NCBI GenBank assembly: GCA_012517965.1 | Contig: JAAYTZ010000073.1 | Location: 1 to 64,000, forward strand | Reading direction: 5' to 3' | DNA from: Propionibacterium sp. | GTDB taxonomy: Bacteria > Actinomycetota > Actinomycetes > Propionibacteriales > Propionibacteriaceae | DNA: 64,000 nucleotides | Shown here: positions 37,175 to 46,907 of the stretch, piece after piece | How the letters are laid out: every line of letters begins with the position of its first letter | Numbering within the stretch: position 1 is the first letter of the stretch | Made by a program: the position numbers and the translations under genes | Notes under the pieces: model-generated | Databases searched by the model: none | What the model was told of the DNA's origin: nothing | The model's input: the letters and a program-made list of their open reading frames with translations, nothing else

Positions 37175-37198
37175 CCCGATCCTCGTAGGCTGGGCGGC

Positions 37199-39577
37199 GT
37201 GATTGGCATCGTCGTCGTCTCCCACAGCCGCCCCCTCGCGGAGGCCGCGGTGGCGCTCGCCGAGCAGATGGTGCCCAGTGGCGGTCCCGAGATCGCCGTC
37301 GCGGCCGGCGTGGAGGGCGGCGGGTTCGGCACCGACGCGGCCGCCATCTCGCTCGCCATCCAGCGGGTCGACTCCAACGACGGGGTGTTGGTGCTGGTCG
37401 ACCTGGGCAGCGCGCTGCTGTCCACGGAGCTGGCCCTGGAGTTCCTGGACGCCGACCTGGCCGACCGCGTCCGCATCTCGTCGGCGCCGCTGGTCGAGGG
37501 CCTGCTGTCGGCGGTCGTCACCGCGTCCACCGGTGCCGACCTGGACGCCGTGGCCGCGGAGGCCCTCCACGCGCTCGACCCCAAGCGGGCCCACCTCGAC
37601 GAGGACACCGACGAGCGAGCGCCCCTGCTGGCCCTGTCCCGCCAGCCCCCCGAGGAGCCGAAGAAGCCGGTGACGCTGACGTGGCGGACGACGGTCGCCA
37701 ACCCGCACGGCCTGCACATCCGGCCCGCCGCGGCCATCGTCGCCGCCCTGCGCGACCTGGACGCCGACGTGCAGCTCAGCAACGCCTCGACGGGGCGGGG
37801 CCCGGCTCCGGCGACCAGCCTCAGCCGCCTCGCCGCGCTCGAACTGGGGCAGGGTCAGATCCTGGAGGCGCGCATCACCGGTCCGGACGCCGAGCGGGCC
37901 CGCTCCGTGCTCTCCGACCTGGCCGCGCGGGACTTCGGCGAGAACCTGAGCGCGCCGAAGCCGCCCCGGCCCGCCCGCGAGCCGACCCCACCGCCGACGG
38001 AGGCCCAACCCGCGCCGGCGGCGTCCGGCACCCAGATCGTGATCGGTCCGATCCACCGCCGCACCAGCGTGCCGAGCGTGGACGGCTACCACCCCCGCAG
38101 CCCCAAGGACGAGCTGATCCGGTTCAACCACGCGGTCAGCGACGTGGAGGACTACCTCGACACCCTCGCGGCGCTGCGCCCCAGCTCCGCCGGCATCTTC
38201 GACGCCCAGGCGATGCTGGTCACCGACCGCGAGTTCGCGCACGAGGTGGTCAGCCGGATCACCGAGGGGTTCAGCGCGGTGGACGCGGTCATCGACTACC
38301 TCACCCGCATCGCCCGCAGCATGGACGCCCTCACCGACCCCTACCTGCGGGAGCGTGGCCAGGACGTGCGCAGCGTGCGGCGGCTGCTGCTGCTCGCCCT
38401 CATGGGGCGCCCGCTGGAGGAGGACGGCCCCGGCGAACCCTGCATCTGGCTGCTCGACGAACTGGACGCCGCGACGGCGTCCCGGCTGGACCCGCGGCAG
38501 TGCCTCGGGGTGATCACGACCAGCGGCGGCGCCCGCGGCCATGGGGCGCTCACCGCCGAGGCCCGGGGCATCCCCGTGCTGGCCGGGCGGGCGGAGGCCG
38601 GGAGCCTGCGCTCCGGCACGGTGGTGGCGTTCGACCCGGTGAGCCACGAACTGTGGATCGCGCCGTCCCCCGACCGGCTGCAGGAACTCCAGGCCCGGAA
38701 CCGGGGGCGGACGGAGGCCGCGGCGTCCGCCCTCGAACACGCCCACGAACCGGCGCTGACCCGCGACGGCCACCGGATCCTGGTGGAAGCCAACGTGTCG
38801 TCGATCGCGGACGCCCAGTCGGGTGCGCGGTTCGGGGCGGACGGGTCCGGGGTGGTGCGGACCGAGATCCTGTTCGGCGCGCGCACCCAGCCGCCCACCG
38901 CCGAGGAACAGGCGGAGGTCTACGTCACCCTCGGCCGGACGCTCGGCGGCCCCCTGTCGATCCGGACCTGGGACGCCGGCGGCGACAAGCCGCTGGCTTT
39001 CCTGCCGATCGCGCGCGAAGCCAACCCCGCGTTGGGCGCCCGCGGGTTGCGCGCGCTGCGCGAGCATCCCGAACTGCTGGCCGAGCAGCTCCGGGGCATC
39101 GCCCTCGCCGCGCGGGAGACGCCCGTCCGGGTGCTCTTCCCCATGGTCACCCGCCCGGACGAGCTGGTGTGGGCGCGCAGCGTGCTGGCCGAGGTGCTGG
39201 CCGCGCTCGGCCCCGTCGACCTGCCGGTCGGGATGATGGTGGAGGTGCCGGCGGCGGCGCTGCGGGCCGCCGACTTCCGGCCGCTCCTCAACTTCGCCAG
39301 CATCGGCACCAACGACCTCGCCCAGTACACGCTGGCCAGCGACCGCACCAACGCGTCCGTCGCCGGCCTGACCAGCCACGACGACCCCGCCGTCTGGGAC
39401 CTGATCGCGCTGACCTGCCGCGGGCTGGCCGGCATCCCGGTGGCGGTGTGCGGCGACCTCGCCAGCGAGCCGGAGACCACGCAGCGGCTGATCCGGCTGG
39501 GGGTGACCGAGCTGAGCGTCCGCCCGCCGATGGTGCCGCTCGTCAAGCAGGCGGTGCGGCGGTCGTCGTTCGCCTGA
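37199..39577 (+). CDS. dhaM: PTS multiphosphoryl fusion protein: DhaM (EIIA-Man-like), HPr and full-length Enzyme I domains
   Basis: DhaM 'IGIVVVSHSRPLAEAAVALAEQM...DGVLVLVDLGSALLSTELALE'; HPr 'ANPHGLHIRPAAAIVAALRDLDADVQLSN'; EI 'TTSGGARGHGALTAEARGIPVLAG', 'VVRTEILFG', 'IRTWDAGGDKPLAF', 'FASIGTNDLAQYTLASDR'. Confidence 0.95.
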   Translation: MIGIVVVSHSRPLAEAAVALAEQMVPSGGPEIAVAAGVEGGGFGTDAAAISLAIQRVDSNDGVLVLVDLGSALLSTELALEFLDADLADRVRISSAPLVEGLLSAVVTASTGADLDAVAAEALHALDPKRAHLDEDTDERAPLLALSRQPPEEPKKPVTLTWRTTVANPHGLHIRPAAAIVAALRDLDADVQLSNASTGRGPAPATSLSRLAALELGQGQILEARITGPDAERARSVLSDLAARDFGENLSAPKPPRPAREPTPPPTEAQPAPAASGTQIVIGPIHRRTSVPSVDGYHPRSPKDELIRFNHAVSDVEDYLDTLAALRPSSAGIFDAQAMLVTDREFAHEVVSRITEGFSAVDAVIDYLTRIARSMDALTDPYLRERGQDVRSVRRLLLLALMGRPLEEDGPGEPCIWLLDELDAATASRLDPRQCLGVITTSGGARGHGALTAEARGIPVLAGRAEAGSLRSGTVVAFDPVSHELWIAPSPDRLQELQARNRGRTEAAASALEHAHEPALTRDGHRILVEANVSSIADAQSGARFGADGSGVVRTEILFGARTQPPTAEEQAEVYVTLGRTLGGPLSIRTWDAGGDKPLAFLPIAREANPALGARGLRALREHPELLAEQLRGIALAARETPVRVLFPMVTRPDELVWARSVLAEVLAALGPVDLPVGMMVEVPAAALRAADFRPLLNFASIGTNDLAQYTLASDRTNASVAGLTSHDDPAVWDLIALTCRGLAGIPVAVCGDLASEPETTQRLIRLGVTELSVRPPMVPLVKQAVRRSSFA

Positions 39578-39726
39578 CGGCCCGCCCTGGCGACGGCCGG
39601 CCCCGGCCGGGACGGCCGGCGGGGTGGGTCCCGGCCCGGGCGCGGTAGCCTGTCCGACTGGGACCGCGCCGACCGAGCGGGCCGGGCGGCCCCACCGGCA
39701 TCCGCCACCCCGACAGAAGGCCAGAC

Positions 39727-41463
39727 ATGCTCCTGAGGCTGCTCCGCCAGTACCTGGCGCCGTACTGGGGACCGATCGCGCTGGTGATCGTGCTCCAGTT
39801 GATCCAGGTCGCCGCCTCGCTGAACCTGCCGTCGCTCAACGCGGCCATCATCGACTCCGGCATCGCCAAGGGCGACAACCAGTTCATCCTGACCACGGGC
39901 GCCCTGATGCTGGCGGTCACCCTCGCGCAGGTCGCCGGACAGGTCGGGGCGGCCTACTTCGGCTCGCGGGTCGCCATGTCGTTCGGACGCGACGTGCGGG
40001 CGGCGCTGTTCGGTCGCGTGCTCTCCTTCAGCACCCGAGAGATCAACCGGTTCGGCGCCCCCTCCCTCATCACGCGGAACACCAACGACGTCCAGCAGGT
40101 GCAGCAGCTGGTGTTCATGACGCTGCTGCTCATCGTCAGCACCCCGATCATGATGGTCGGCGGCGTCATCATGGCCCTCCGCGAGGACGTCGGACTGTCC
40201 TGGCTGATCGCGGTCGCGGTCGCCGTGCTGGCCGTGGTGATCACCGCGATCATCGTCCAGACGATGCCGCTGTTCCAGCGCATCCAGCAGTTGACCGACA
40301 ACCTGAACCGCGTCCTGCGGGAGCGCATCTCGGGCCTGCGGGTGATCCGGGCGTTCGTGCGCGAGCCCTTCGAGGCCCGGCGCTTCGCGGTGGCGAACGG
40401 GGACCTCACCGACACCGCCATCCGGGTGGGCCGGCGCATGATGACGCTGTTCCCGACCGTGATGTTCGTCATGAACGCCGGTTCGGTGGGCGTCCTGTGG
40501 TTCGGCGGTCTGCGGGTCGACGCCGGCGAGATGCAGGTCGGGCAGCTCACGGCCTTCCTCCAGTACCTCATGCAGATCCTGATGGCGGTCATGATGTCGA
40601 CGATGATGCTGATGATCGCGCCGCGGGCGTCCGTCTGCGCCGTCCGCATCCAGGAGGTGCTGCACACCGAGTCCAGCGTCGTGCCGCCCGCCGACCCCAT
40701 CACCACGGTCGACCGCACCGGCGAGGTGCGCTTCGCGAACGTCGGGTTCACCTATCCCGGGGCCGAGCACCCGGTGCTCCGGGACATCACCTTCACGGTC
40801 CGGGCCGGCCAGACGACCGCGATCATCGGGGCCACCGGCTCGGGCAAGTCGACGCTCATCGGGTTGATCCCGCGCCTGTTCGACCCCACCGAAGGCGTCG
40901 TCGAGGTCGACGGCGCCGACGTGCGCCGCCTCGACCCCGACCTGCTGTGGAGCCGGATCGGCCTGGTGCCGCAGAAACCCTACCTCTTCTCGGGGACCGT
41001 GGCCTCCAACCTGCGCTACGGGAAGCCGGACGCCACCGACGACGAACTCTGGCGCGCCCTCGAGGTGGCCCAGGCCCGCGACTTCGTCGAACGGATGCCC
41101 GGCGGGCTGGAGGCGCCCATCGCCCAGGGCGGCACGAACGTGTCCGGCGGCCAGCGGCAGCGGCTGTCGATCGCCCGCGCCCTCGTCAAGCGCCCCGACG
41201 TGTACGTCTTCGACGATTCGTTCTCGGCCCTCGACGTCACCACGGACGCCAACCTGCGGGCCGCGCTCGCGGCCGAGACCGCCGAGGCCGCCGTGATCAT
41301 CGTCGCCCAGCGGGTCTCCACCATCCGCAACGCCGACCAGATCGTGGTCCTCGAGGACGGCGAGATCGTCGGCCTCGGCACGCACGCCGAACTGCTGGCC
41401 TCGTCGCCGACGTACGCCGAGATCGTCGACTCGCAGTTCCGGGCCGAGGAGGTGGCGGCGTGA
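39727..41463 (+). CDS. ABC exporter half-transporter (TMD-NBD)
   Basis: 'IIGATGSGKSTLIGLIPRLFDP', 'NVSGGQRQRLSIARALVKRPDVYVFDDSFSALD' (Asp at the usual catalytic Glu position). Confidence 0.95.
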   Translation: MLLRLLRQYLAPYWGPIALVIVLQLIQVAASLNLPSLNAAIIDSGIAKGDNQFILTTGALMLAVTLAQVAGQVGAAYFGSRVAMSFGRDVRAALFGRVLSFSTREINRFGAPSLITRNTNDVQQVQQLVFMTLLLIVSTPIMMVGGVIMALREDVGLSWLIAVAVAVLAVVITAIIVQTMPLFQRIQQLTDNLNRVLRERISGLRVIRAFVREPFEARRFAVANGDLTDTAIRVGRRMMTLFPTVMFVMNAGSVGVLWFGGLRVDAGEMQVGQLTAFLQYLMQILMAVMMSTMMLMIAPRASVCAVRIQEVLHTESSVVPPADPITTVDRTGEVRFANVGFTYPGAEHPVLRDITFTVRAGQTTAIIGATGSGKSTLIGLIPRLFDPTEGVVEVDGADVRRLDPDLLWSRIGLVPQKPYLFSGTVASNLRYGKPDATDDELWRALEVAQARDFVERMPGGLEAPIAQGGTNVSGGQRQRLSIARALVKRPDVYVFDDSFSALDVTTDANLRAALAAETAEAAVIIVAQRVSTIRNADQIVVLEDGEIVGLGTHAELLASSPTYAEIVDSQFRAEEVAA

Positions 41464-43760
41464 GCGAGGAGTACATCCCCCGGCGCGCGGGCCGCCCCAG
41501 CCCCGACGAGTATCTCCCGCGGCGGTCGGCCGGCCTGTCCGCCAGCGAGTTCGACGACTACGTCCCGGCCCGGTCGGCCCTGACCCCGCCGCGATGGGAC
41601 GGCGCGGACGACGACGGCGAACCAGCCCGGGCGTCGACACGCCGCGGGCCGGCGGCCGCGGGAGCCGCGCCCGCGGCGTCCGCCCGGCGGGACACCGTCG
41701 CGGTGGACGTGCGGCCCGACGAGAAGATCACGAAGGCCGCCGAGCGCGACAAGGACGCGCCTCGCTCCGTCGGGCACGGCCCGATGGCCGGGATGCGGGC
41801 CGCCGAGAAGGCGATCAACTTCGGCCCCTCGCTCCGGCGGCTGCTGCGGATGCTGCGCCCGGAGCGGCTCCTCATCGGGCTGGTCATGGCGGCCACCCTG
41901 GTGTCGGTCGTGTTCAACGTGATCGGGCCCCGCGTCCTCGGCGAGGCCACCAACGTCATCTTCGCCGGCGCGCTCGGCCGCGAACTCGGCCGGAACCTCC
42001 CGCCCGGGGTGAGCCTCACCAAGGACCAGCTGATCGAGTTGCTGCGCGCCCGGGGCGAGGGTCAGCTGGCCGACATGGCGGCCAAGCTCGACTTCGTCCC
42101 CGGGCAGGGCATCGACGTCGACGCGCTGGCGTCCTGGGTGCTGCTGGCGCTGGCCCTGTACGCGGTGTCGGGCCTCTTCATGTGGGGGCAGGGCTGGATC
42201 CTCAACGGGGTCATCCAGCGCACCGTCTTCCGCATGCGCGAGCAGGTCAGCGACAAGATCGACCGGCTGCCGCTGCGGTACTTCGACGGCCAGCCGCGGG
42301 GCGAGCTGCTGTCGCGCGTCACCAACGACATCGACAACGTGGCCCAGTCGCTGCAGCAGACGCTGTCGCAGTTGCTGGCCAACCTGCTGACGCTCGTCGG
42401 CGTGTTGATCATGATGTTCTACACCTCGTGGGAGCTGGCGCTGGTCGCCCTGGTGGCGGTGCCGTTGTCGCTGGTCGTCGCGGTGGTCGTCGGGAAGAGG
42501 AGCCAGGGCCGATTCGTGCAGATGTGGCGCTCGACCGGGCAGCTCAACGGCACGATCGAGGAGGCCTTCACCGGGCACTCGCTGGTCAAGGTGTTCGGCC
42601 GGCAGCGCGAGGTGGAGGCGGCGTTCGCCGCGCACAACGACCGGCTGTACCGGGCCGCGTTCGGAGCCCAGTTCATCTCCGGCCTCATGATGCCGCTGAT
42701 GTTCTTCATCGGGAACCTCAGCTACGTCGCGATCGCCGTCATCGGGGGGCTGCGGGTGGCCGCCGGCCAGCTCAGCCTGGGCGAGGTGCAGGCCTTCATC
42801 CAGTACTCGCGGATGTTCACCCAGCCGATCACCCAGGTCGCCTCCATGGCGAACCTGTTGCAGTCGGGGGTCGCCTCCGCCGAGCGCGTCTTCGAGGTGC
42901 TGGACGCCGACGAGCAGGTCCCCGACCTGCCCGGAACGCTGCCGACGCCGATCGAGGGCCGCGTGGCCTTCGAGGACGTGACGTTCGCCTACTCCCCCGA
43001 CAAGCCGCTCCTCGACGGGCTGTCGTTCGTCGCCGAGCCGGGTTCGACCGTCGCCATCGTCGGCCCGACCGGGGCCGGCAAGACCACCGTCGTCAACCTG
43101 CTCATGCGGTTCTACGAGTTGCAGGGGGGCCGGATCACCATCGACGGCGTCGACATCGCCTCGGTGCCGCGGGACGCCCTCCGGAGCCAGATCGGCATGG
43201 TGCTGCAGGACACCTGGCTGTTCCACGGCACCATCCGCGAGAACATCGCCTACGGCCGGCCCGAGGCGAGCCCGGACGAGGTACTCGAGGCCGCCCGAGC
43301 TGCCTACGTCGACCGGTTCGCCCACTCGCTGCCGGAGGGGTACGAGACCGTCATCGACGAGGAGGGGTCGAACGTCTCCGCGGGCGAGAAGCAGCTGATC
43401 ACGATCGCGCGGGCGTTCCTGTCGGACCCAGCCATCCTGGTGTTGGACGAGGCCACCTCGTCGGTCGACACCCGCACCGAGTTGCTCGTGCAGCGGGCGA
43501 TGGCGGCGCTGCGGTCCGGGCGCACGTCGTTCGTCATCGCGCACCGGTTGTCGACCATCCGCGACGCCGACGTGATCCTGGTCATGGCCGACGGCGCCAT
43601 CGTCGAACAGGGCGACCACGAGGCCCTGATGGCCGCGCGCGGCGCCTACTTCGACCTCTACCGCTCGCAGTTCAACGCGGCGATGGTCGAGGACGTGGTC
43701 GAGGACGAGGCGGTGCTCGTCGCTCCGGGCTCGGGTCCGGTGGCGCCGCCCACGGCCTGA
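41460..43760 (+). CDS. ABC exporter half-transporter (TMD-NBD) with long N-terminal extension
   Basis: 'IVGPTGAGKTTVVNLLMRFYE', 'NVSAGEKQLITIARAFLSDPAILVLDEATSSVDTRTE'; N-terminus 'EEYIPRRAGRPSPDEYLPRRSAGLSASEFDDYVPARSA'; overlaps the partner gene by 4 nt. Confidence 0.95.
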   Translation: MSEEYIPRRAGRPSPDEYLPRRSAGLSASEFDDYVPARSALTPPRWDGADDDGEPARASTRRGPAAAGAAPAASARRDTVAVDVRPDEKITKAAERDKDAPRSVGHGPMAGMRAAEKAINFGPSLRRLLRMLRPERLLIGLVMAATLVSVVFNVIGPRVLGEATNVIFAGALGRELGRNLPPGVSLTKDQLIELLRARGEGQLADMAAKLDFVPGQGIDVDALASWVLLALALYAVSGLFMWGQGWILNGVIQRTVFRMREQVSDKIDRLPLRYFDGQPRGELLSRVTNDIDNVAQSLQQTLSQLLANLLTLVGVLIMMFYTSWELALVALVAVPLSLVVAVVVGKRSQGRFVQMWRSTGQLNGTIEEAFTGHSLVKVFGRQREVEAAFAAHNDRLYRAAFGAQFISGLMMPLMFFIGNLSYVAIAVIGGLRVAAGQLSLGEVQAFIQYSRMFTQPITQVASMANLLQSGVASAERVFEVLDADEQVPDLPGTLPTPIEGRVAFEDVTFAYSPDKPLLDGLSFVAEPGSTVAIVGPTGAGKTTVVNLLMRFYELQGGRITIDGVDIASVPRDALRSQIGMVLQDTWLFHGTIRENIAYGRPEASPDEVLEAARAAYVDRFAHSLPEGYETVIDEEGSNVSAGEKQLITIARAFLSDPAILVLDEATSSVDTRTELLVQRAMAALRSGRTSFVIAHRLSTIRDADVILVMADGAIVEQGDHEALMAARGAYFDLYRSQFNAAMVEDVVEDEAVLVAPGSGPVAPPTA

Positions 43761-43776
43761 CCCCGACGCTCGACCC

Positions 43777-44220
43777 TCAGGAGGCGGCCGCCCGCGACGG
43801 GCAGGCGCCGCAGTCGTTCGCGGCCGCGAACGAGCAGGTCCGGGCGGGTGGGGTCCAGGCCGGGTCACCGGTCCTCAGGCACGACTCCTGGCCCAGCTGC
43901 GCCACCTCCCCCAGCCGCGCCTCGACGGCGGCCAGGATCGCCCGGCCGTGCCCCTCGCCGCAGCCGGCCAGCAGGGCCAGGATCTCGTCGACGTGCAGTT
44001 CCACGCAGGATCTGCGCGAGTCGTACAGCCAGGCTCGGCCCTCGAGGCGGCGCTCCAGGACGCCCTTCTTGGCCAGGCGGTCGAGCACGGTCATCACGGT
44101 GGTGTAGGCGACCGTCCGCGAGTAGTGCAGGGCCTCGTGCACCTCGCGGACCGACAACGGGCGCCCGGCGCGCCACAGCACCGCCATCACGTGCTGTTCG
44201 AGGTCGCCCAATACCGCCAC
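43777..44220 (-). CDS. BlaI/MecI/CopY-family transcriptional regulator with Cys-containing C-terminal tail
   Basis: 'LGDLEQHVMAVLWRAGRPLSVREVHEALHYSRTVAYTTVMTVLDRLAKKGVLERRLEGRAWLY'; tail '...GQESCLRTGDPAWTPPARTCSFAAANDCGACPSRAAAS'. ORF extends to 44247; GTG 44220 or 44229 also possible. Confidence 0.9.
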   Translation of the reverse strand: MAVLGDLEQHVMAVLWRAGRPLSVREVHEALHYSRTVAYTTVMTVLDRLAKKGVLERRLEGRAWLYDSRRSCVELHVDEILALLAGCGEGHGRAILAAVEARLGEVAQLGQESCLRTGDPAWTPPARTCSFAAANDCGACPSRAAAS

Positions 44221-44250
44221 GGGGAACACCCTACGGGAAAGGCACACCGG

Positions 44251-44266
44251 CTACGACGCTGCGTAG
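44251..44266. promoter_or_regulatory. Dyad CTACG-acgctg-CGTAG in the blaI/cydA divergent intergenic region; candidate operator
   Basis: Perfect 5-bp inverted repeat with 6-nt spacer, 14 nt upstream of the cydA ATG. Confidence 0.5.
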
Positions 44267-44279
44267 TAGATTGGGGATC

Positions 44280-45800
44280 ATGAGTCCGGAAACCCTTGCC
44301 CGTTGGCAATTCGGTATCACCACGGTCTACCACTGGTTCTTCGTCCCGGTCACCATCGCCCTGTCGCTCCTGGTGGCCGTCCTGCAGACGATGTGGTACC
44401 GCACCGGTGAGGAGAAGTTTCTCCGGCTCACCAAGTTCTACGGCAAGTTGTTCCTCATCAACTTCGCCATGGGCGTGGTGACCGGCATCGTCCAGGAGTT
44501 CCAGTTCGGGATGAACTGGTCCGAGTACTCCCGCTTCGTCGGCGACATCTTCGGCGCTCCGCTGGCCTTCGAGGCCCTGCTGGCGTTCTTCCTGGAGTCG
44601 ACCTTCCTCGGCCTGTGGATCTTCGGCTGGGACAGGCTGCCCAAGAAGATCCACCTGGCCACCATCTGGCTCGCGGCCATCGGCACCATGCTGTCCGCGA
44701 TCTTCATCCTCGCGGCCAACAGCTTCATGCAGTGGCCGATGGGGGCCACCTACAACCCGGTCACCGACCGTGCCGAGATGACCGACTTCGGCGCCCTCTT
44801 CGTCAACCCGGTGTTCCTCGCCACGTTCCCCCACACGTTGGCGGCGTCCTACCTGACCGCGGGGGGCCTCGTGCTGGCGGTGGCGGGCTACCACCTCGCC
44901 AAGCTCAACAAGCCGAACCGCACCCCCCAGGAGGAGAAGGACGCCTCGGCGTACCGCTGGGCGACCAAGTTCGGCGCCTGGATCGTCATCGTCGCCGGCG
45001 CGGCCGTCTCCCTGACCGGCCACGCCCAGGGCGTGATCATGGAGCAGGTGCAGCCGATGAAGATGGCCGCCGCCGAGGCGCTCTACGAGACCGAGGGCGG
45101 CCCCGGCCGGCCGATGGCCGGCTTCTCGATCTTCACGATCGGCACCCTGGACGGCTCCCGCCCGATCTTCGAGATCAAGATCCCCGGCGTGCTCGGCCTG
45201 CTGGCCAAGAACGATCCGTTCGCCGAGGTCGAGGGCATCAACAACCTGCAGGCCCACTACGCCGAACTGCACGCGGCGGGTGCCATGCAGACGGCCACCG
45301 ACGGCACGGTCAACGCCCTGCAGAAGGCGTACGCCGAGAAGCTGAAGACGGTCGGCATCGACAACTTCGCCCCCAACATCCCGGTCTCCTACTGGACGTT
45401 CCGGCTCATGATCGGGCTCGGGATGTTCGCGATGGCCCTCGGCGCCTTCGCCCTCTGGACGATCCGCAAGGGCCGGTATCCGCAGGACACCCGGCTGTGG
45501 CGCCTGATCATGCTGGCCGCCCCGCTCGCCCCGCTGTTCGCCAACTCGTTCGGCTGGATCTTCACCGAGATGGGCCGCCAACCCTGGATCGTCGCCGGGG
45601 TCCTGCCCACGGCGTCCGCGGTGTCGCCCGGCGTGACGCAGCTGGAGGTCATCATCTCCATGGGGCTGTTCACCCTCATCTACGGCACCCTCGCGGTCGT
45701 CGAGGTCGGCCTGATGGCCAAGTACGCCAAGGCCGGGCTGCCGCAGGTCGTCGAACCGTCGATCAAGGGCGAGGACGAAGTCCTCTCCTTCGCCTACTAG
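44280..45800 (+). CDS. cydA: Cytochrome bd quinol oxidase subunit I
   Basis: 'ARWQFGITTVYHWFFVPVTIALSLLVAVLQTMWYRTG', 'GIVQEFQFGMNWSEYSRFVGDIFGAPLAFEALLAFFLESTFLGLWIFGWDRL', 'EMGRQPWIVAGVLPTASAVS'. Confidence 0.98.
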   Translation: MSPETLARWQFGITTVYHWFFVPVTIALSLLVAVLQTMWYRTGEEKFLRLTKFYGKLFLINFAMGVVTGIVQEFQFGMNWSEYSRFVGDIFGAPLAFEALLAFFLESTFLGLWIFGWDRLPKKIHLATIWLAAIGTMLSAIFILAANSFMQWPMGATYNPVTDRAEMTDFGALFVNPVFLATFPHTLAASYLTAGGLVLAVAGYHLAKLNKPNRTPQEEKDASAYRWATKFGAWIVIVAGAAVSLTGHAQGVIMEQVQPMKMAAAEALYETEGGPGRPMAGFSIFTIGTLDGSRPIFEIKIPGVLGLLAKNDPFAEVEGINNLQAHYAELHAAGAMQTATDGTVNALQKAYAEKLKTVGIDNFAPNIPVSYWTFRLMIGLGMFAMALGAFALWTIRKGRYPQDTRLWRLIMLAAPLAPLFANSFGWIFTEMGRQPWIVAGVLPTASAVSPGVTQLEVIISMGLFTLIYGTLAVVEVGLMAKYAKAGLPQVVEPSIKGEDEVLSFAY

Positions 45801-45806
45801 GAAGCG

Positions 45807-46907
45807 GTGACGGACATGACTCTCCTCGCCATGGAGCCCTCGAACCTGCAGGTGCTCTGGTTCATCCTGATCGCGGTCCTCTGGACGGGCTACCTGGTCC
45901 TCGAGGGCTACGACTACGGCGTCGCGATGCTGATCCCCTTCCTCGGCAAGAACGAGAAGGAGCGCCGCGTGATCGTCAACACCATCGGCCCGCTGTGGGA
46001 CGGCAACGAGGTGTGGCTCCTGACGGCCGGCGGCGCCACGTTCGCGGCCTTCCCCGGGTGGTACGCCACCCTGTTCTCGGGGCTCTACCTGCCGCTGTTC
46101 CTGGTGCTCGCGGGCCTGATCATCCGCGGCGTCTCGTTCGAGTACCGGGCACTCCACCCCGAGTCGCGCTGGCGCAACACCTTCGACTGGATGGCGGCCA
46201 CCGGCTCGTTCATCGTCCCGCTGGTCTTCGGTATCGGGTTCGCGAACTTCGTCATCGGCCTGCCCGTCGTCCAGGCGCCCGCGAGCGACCGGCTGCACGT
46301 GCTCGCCGGCCAGCCCTACTTCTGGCAGTTGTTCAGCCCGTTCGCCCTGCTCGGCGGCGTGGTGCTGGTCGTGCTCAGCCTGTTCCACGGGTCGCTGTTC
46401 CTGGCGCTGAAGACCAAGGGCGTCGTCCACGACCGCGCGGTGGCGTTCGCCAACACCATCGGCGTCGTCGCGATCGTCGGCGGCGCGATCTTCCTGGTCT
46501 GGAAGAACATCGCCTACCCGAGCTCGTTCGGCCTGCTCGACTGGGTGTGCCTCGTCGCCGCCGCCGGCGGCCTGGCGGCGGCCTGGTGGTTCAACAAGAG
46601 CGAACGCGACGGCATCGCGTTCGCCGGGACGACCGTCGCCATCCTGTTCGTCGCCATCGGCATCTTCCTGCGGATGTGGCCGAACCTGGGCTTCGACAAC
46701 AGCCTGATCGCCGATCCCGCCGCCCACCTCAACCGGGTGACGGCGGCGTCCACGGAGCTGACGCTGACCATCATGACGGTGGCCGCGGCCATCTTCGTCC
46801 CCGTCGTCCTGGCCTACCAGGGCTGGTCGATCTGGGTCTTCCGCAAGCGGCTCAGCACCAAGAACATCCCCGACGACGTTCACCACGTGGCGGTACCCTC
46901 GGCCTGA
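45807..46907 (+). CDS. cydB: Cytochrome bd quinol oxidase subunit II
   Basis: 'LVLEGYDYGVAMLIPFLGKNEKERRVIVNTIGPLWDGNEVWLLTAGGATFAAFPGWYATLFSGLYLPLFLVL'. Confidence 0.97.
   Translation: MTDMTLLAMEPSNLQVLWFILIAVLWTGYLVLEGYDYGVAMLIPFLGKNEKERRVIVNTIGPLWDGNEVWLLTAGGATFAAFPGWYATLFSGLYLPLFLVLAGLIIRGVSFEYRALHPESRWRNTFDWMAATGSFIVPLVFGIGFANFVIGLPVVQAPASDRLHVLAGQPYFWQLFSPFALLGGVVLVVLSLFHGSLFLALKTKGVVHDRAVAFANTIGVVAIVGGAIFLVWKNIAYPSSFGLLDWVCLVAAAGGLAAAWWFNKSERDGIAFAGTTVAILFVAIGIFLRMWPNLGFDNSLIADPAAHLNRVTAASTELTLTIMTVAAAIFVPVVLAYQGWSIWVFRKRLSTKNIPDDVHHVAVPSA

Noticed and set aside
36512-39379. 955-aa minus-strand ORF
   Set aside because: Antisense to dhaL/dhaM; Gly/Arg-rich shadow ORF.
41016-43868. 950-aa minus-strand ORF
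   Set aside because: Antisense to the ABC exporter subunit; shadow ORF.
44187-46886. 899-aa minus-strand ORF
   Set aside because: Antisense to cydAB; Asp/Gln/Gly/Arg-rich shadow ORF without domains.
44615-46906. Long plus-strand ORF upstream part of the 44615..48679 frame
   Set aside because: The part before about 46907 is an alternative frame over cydAB; only the downstream CydD portion is real.
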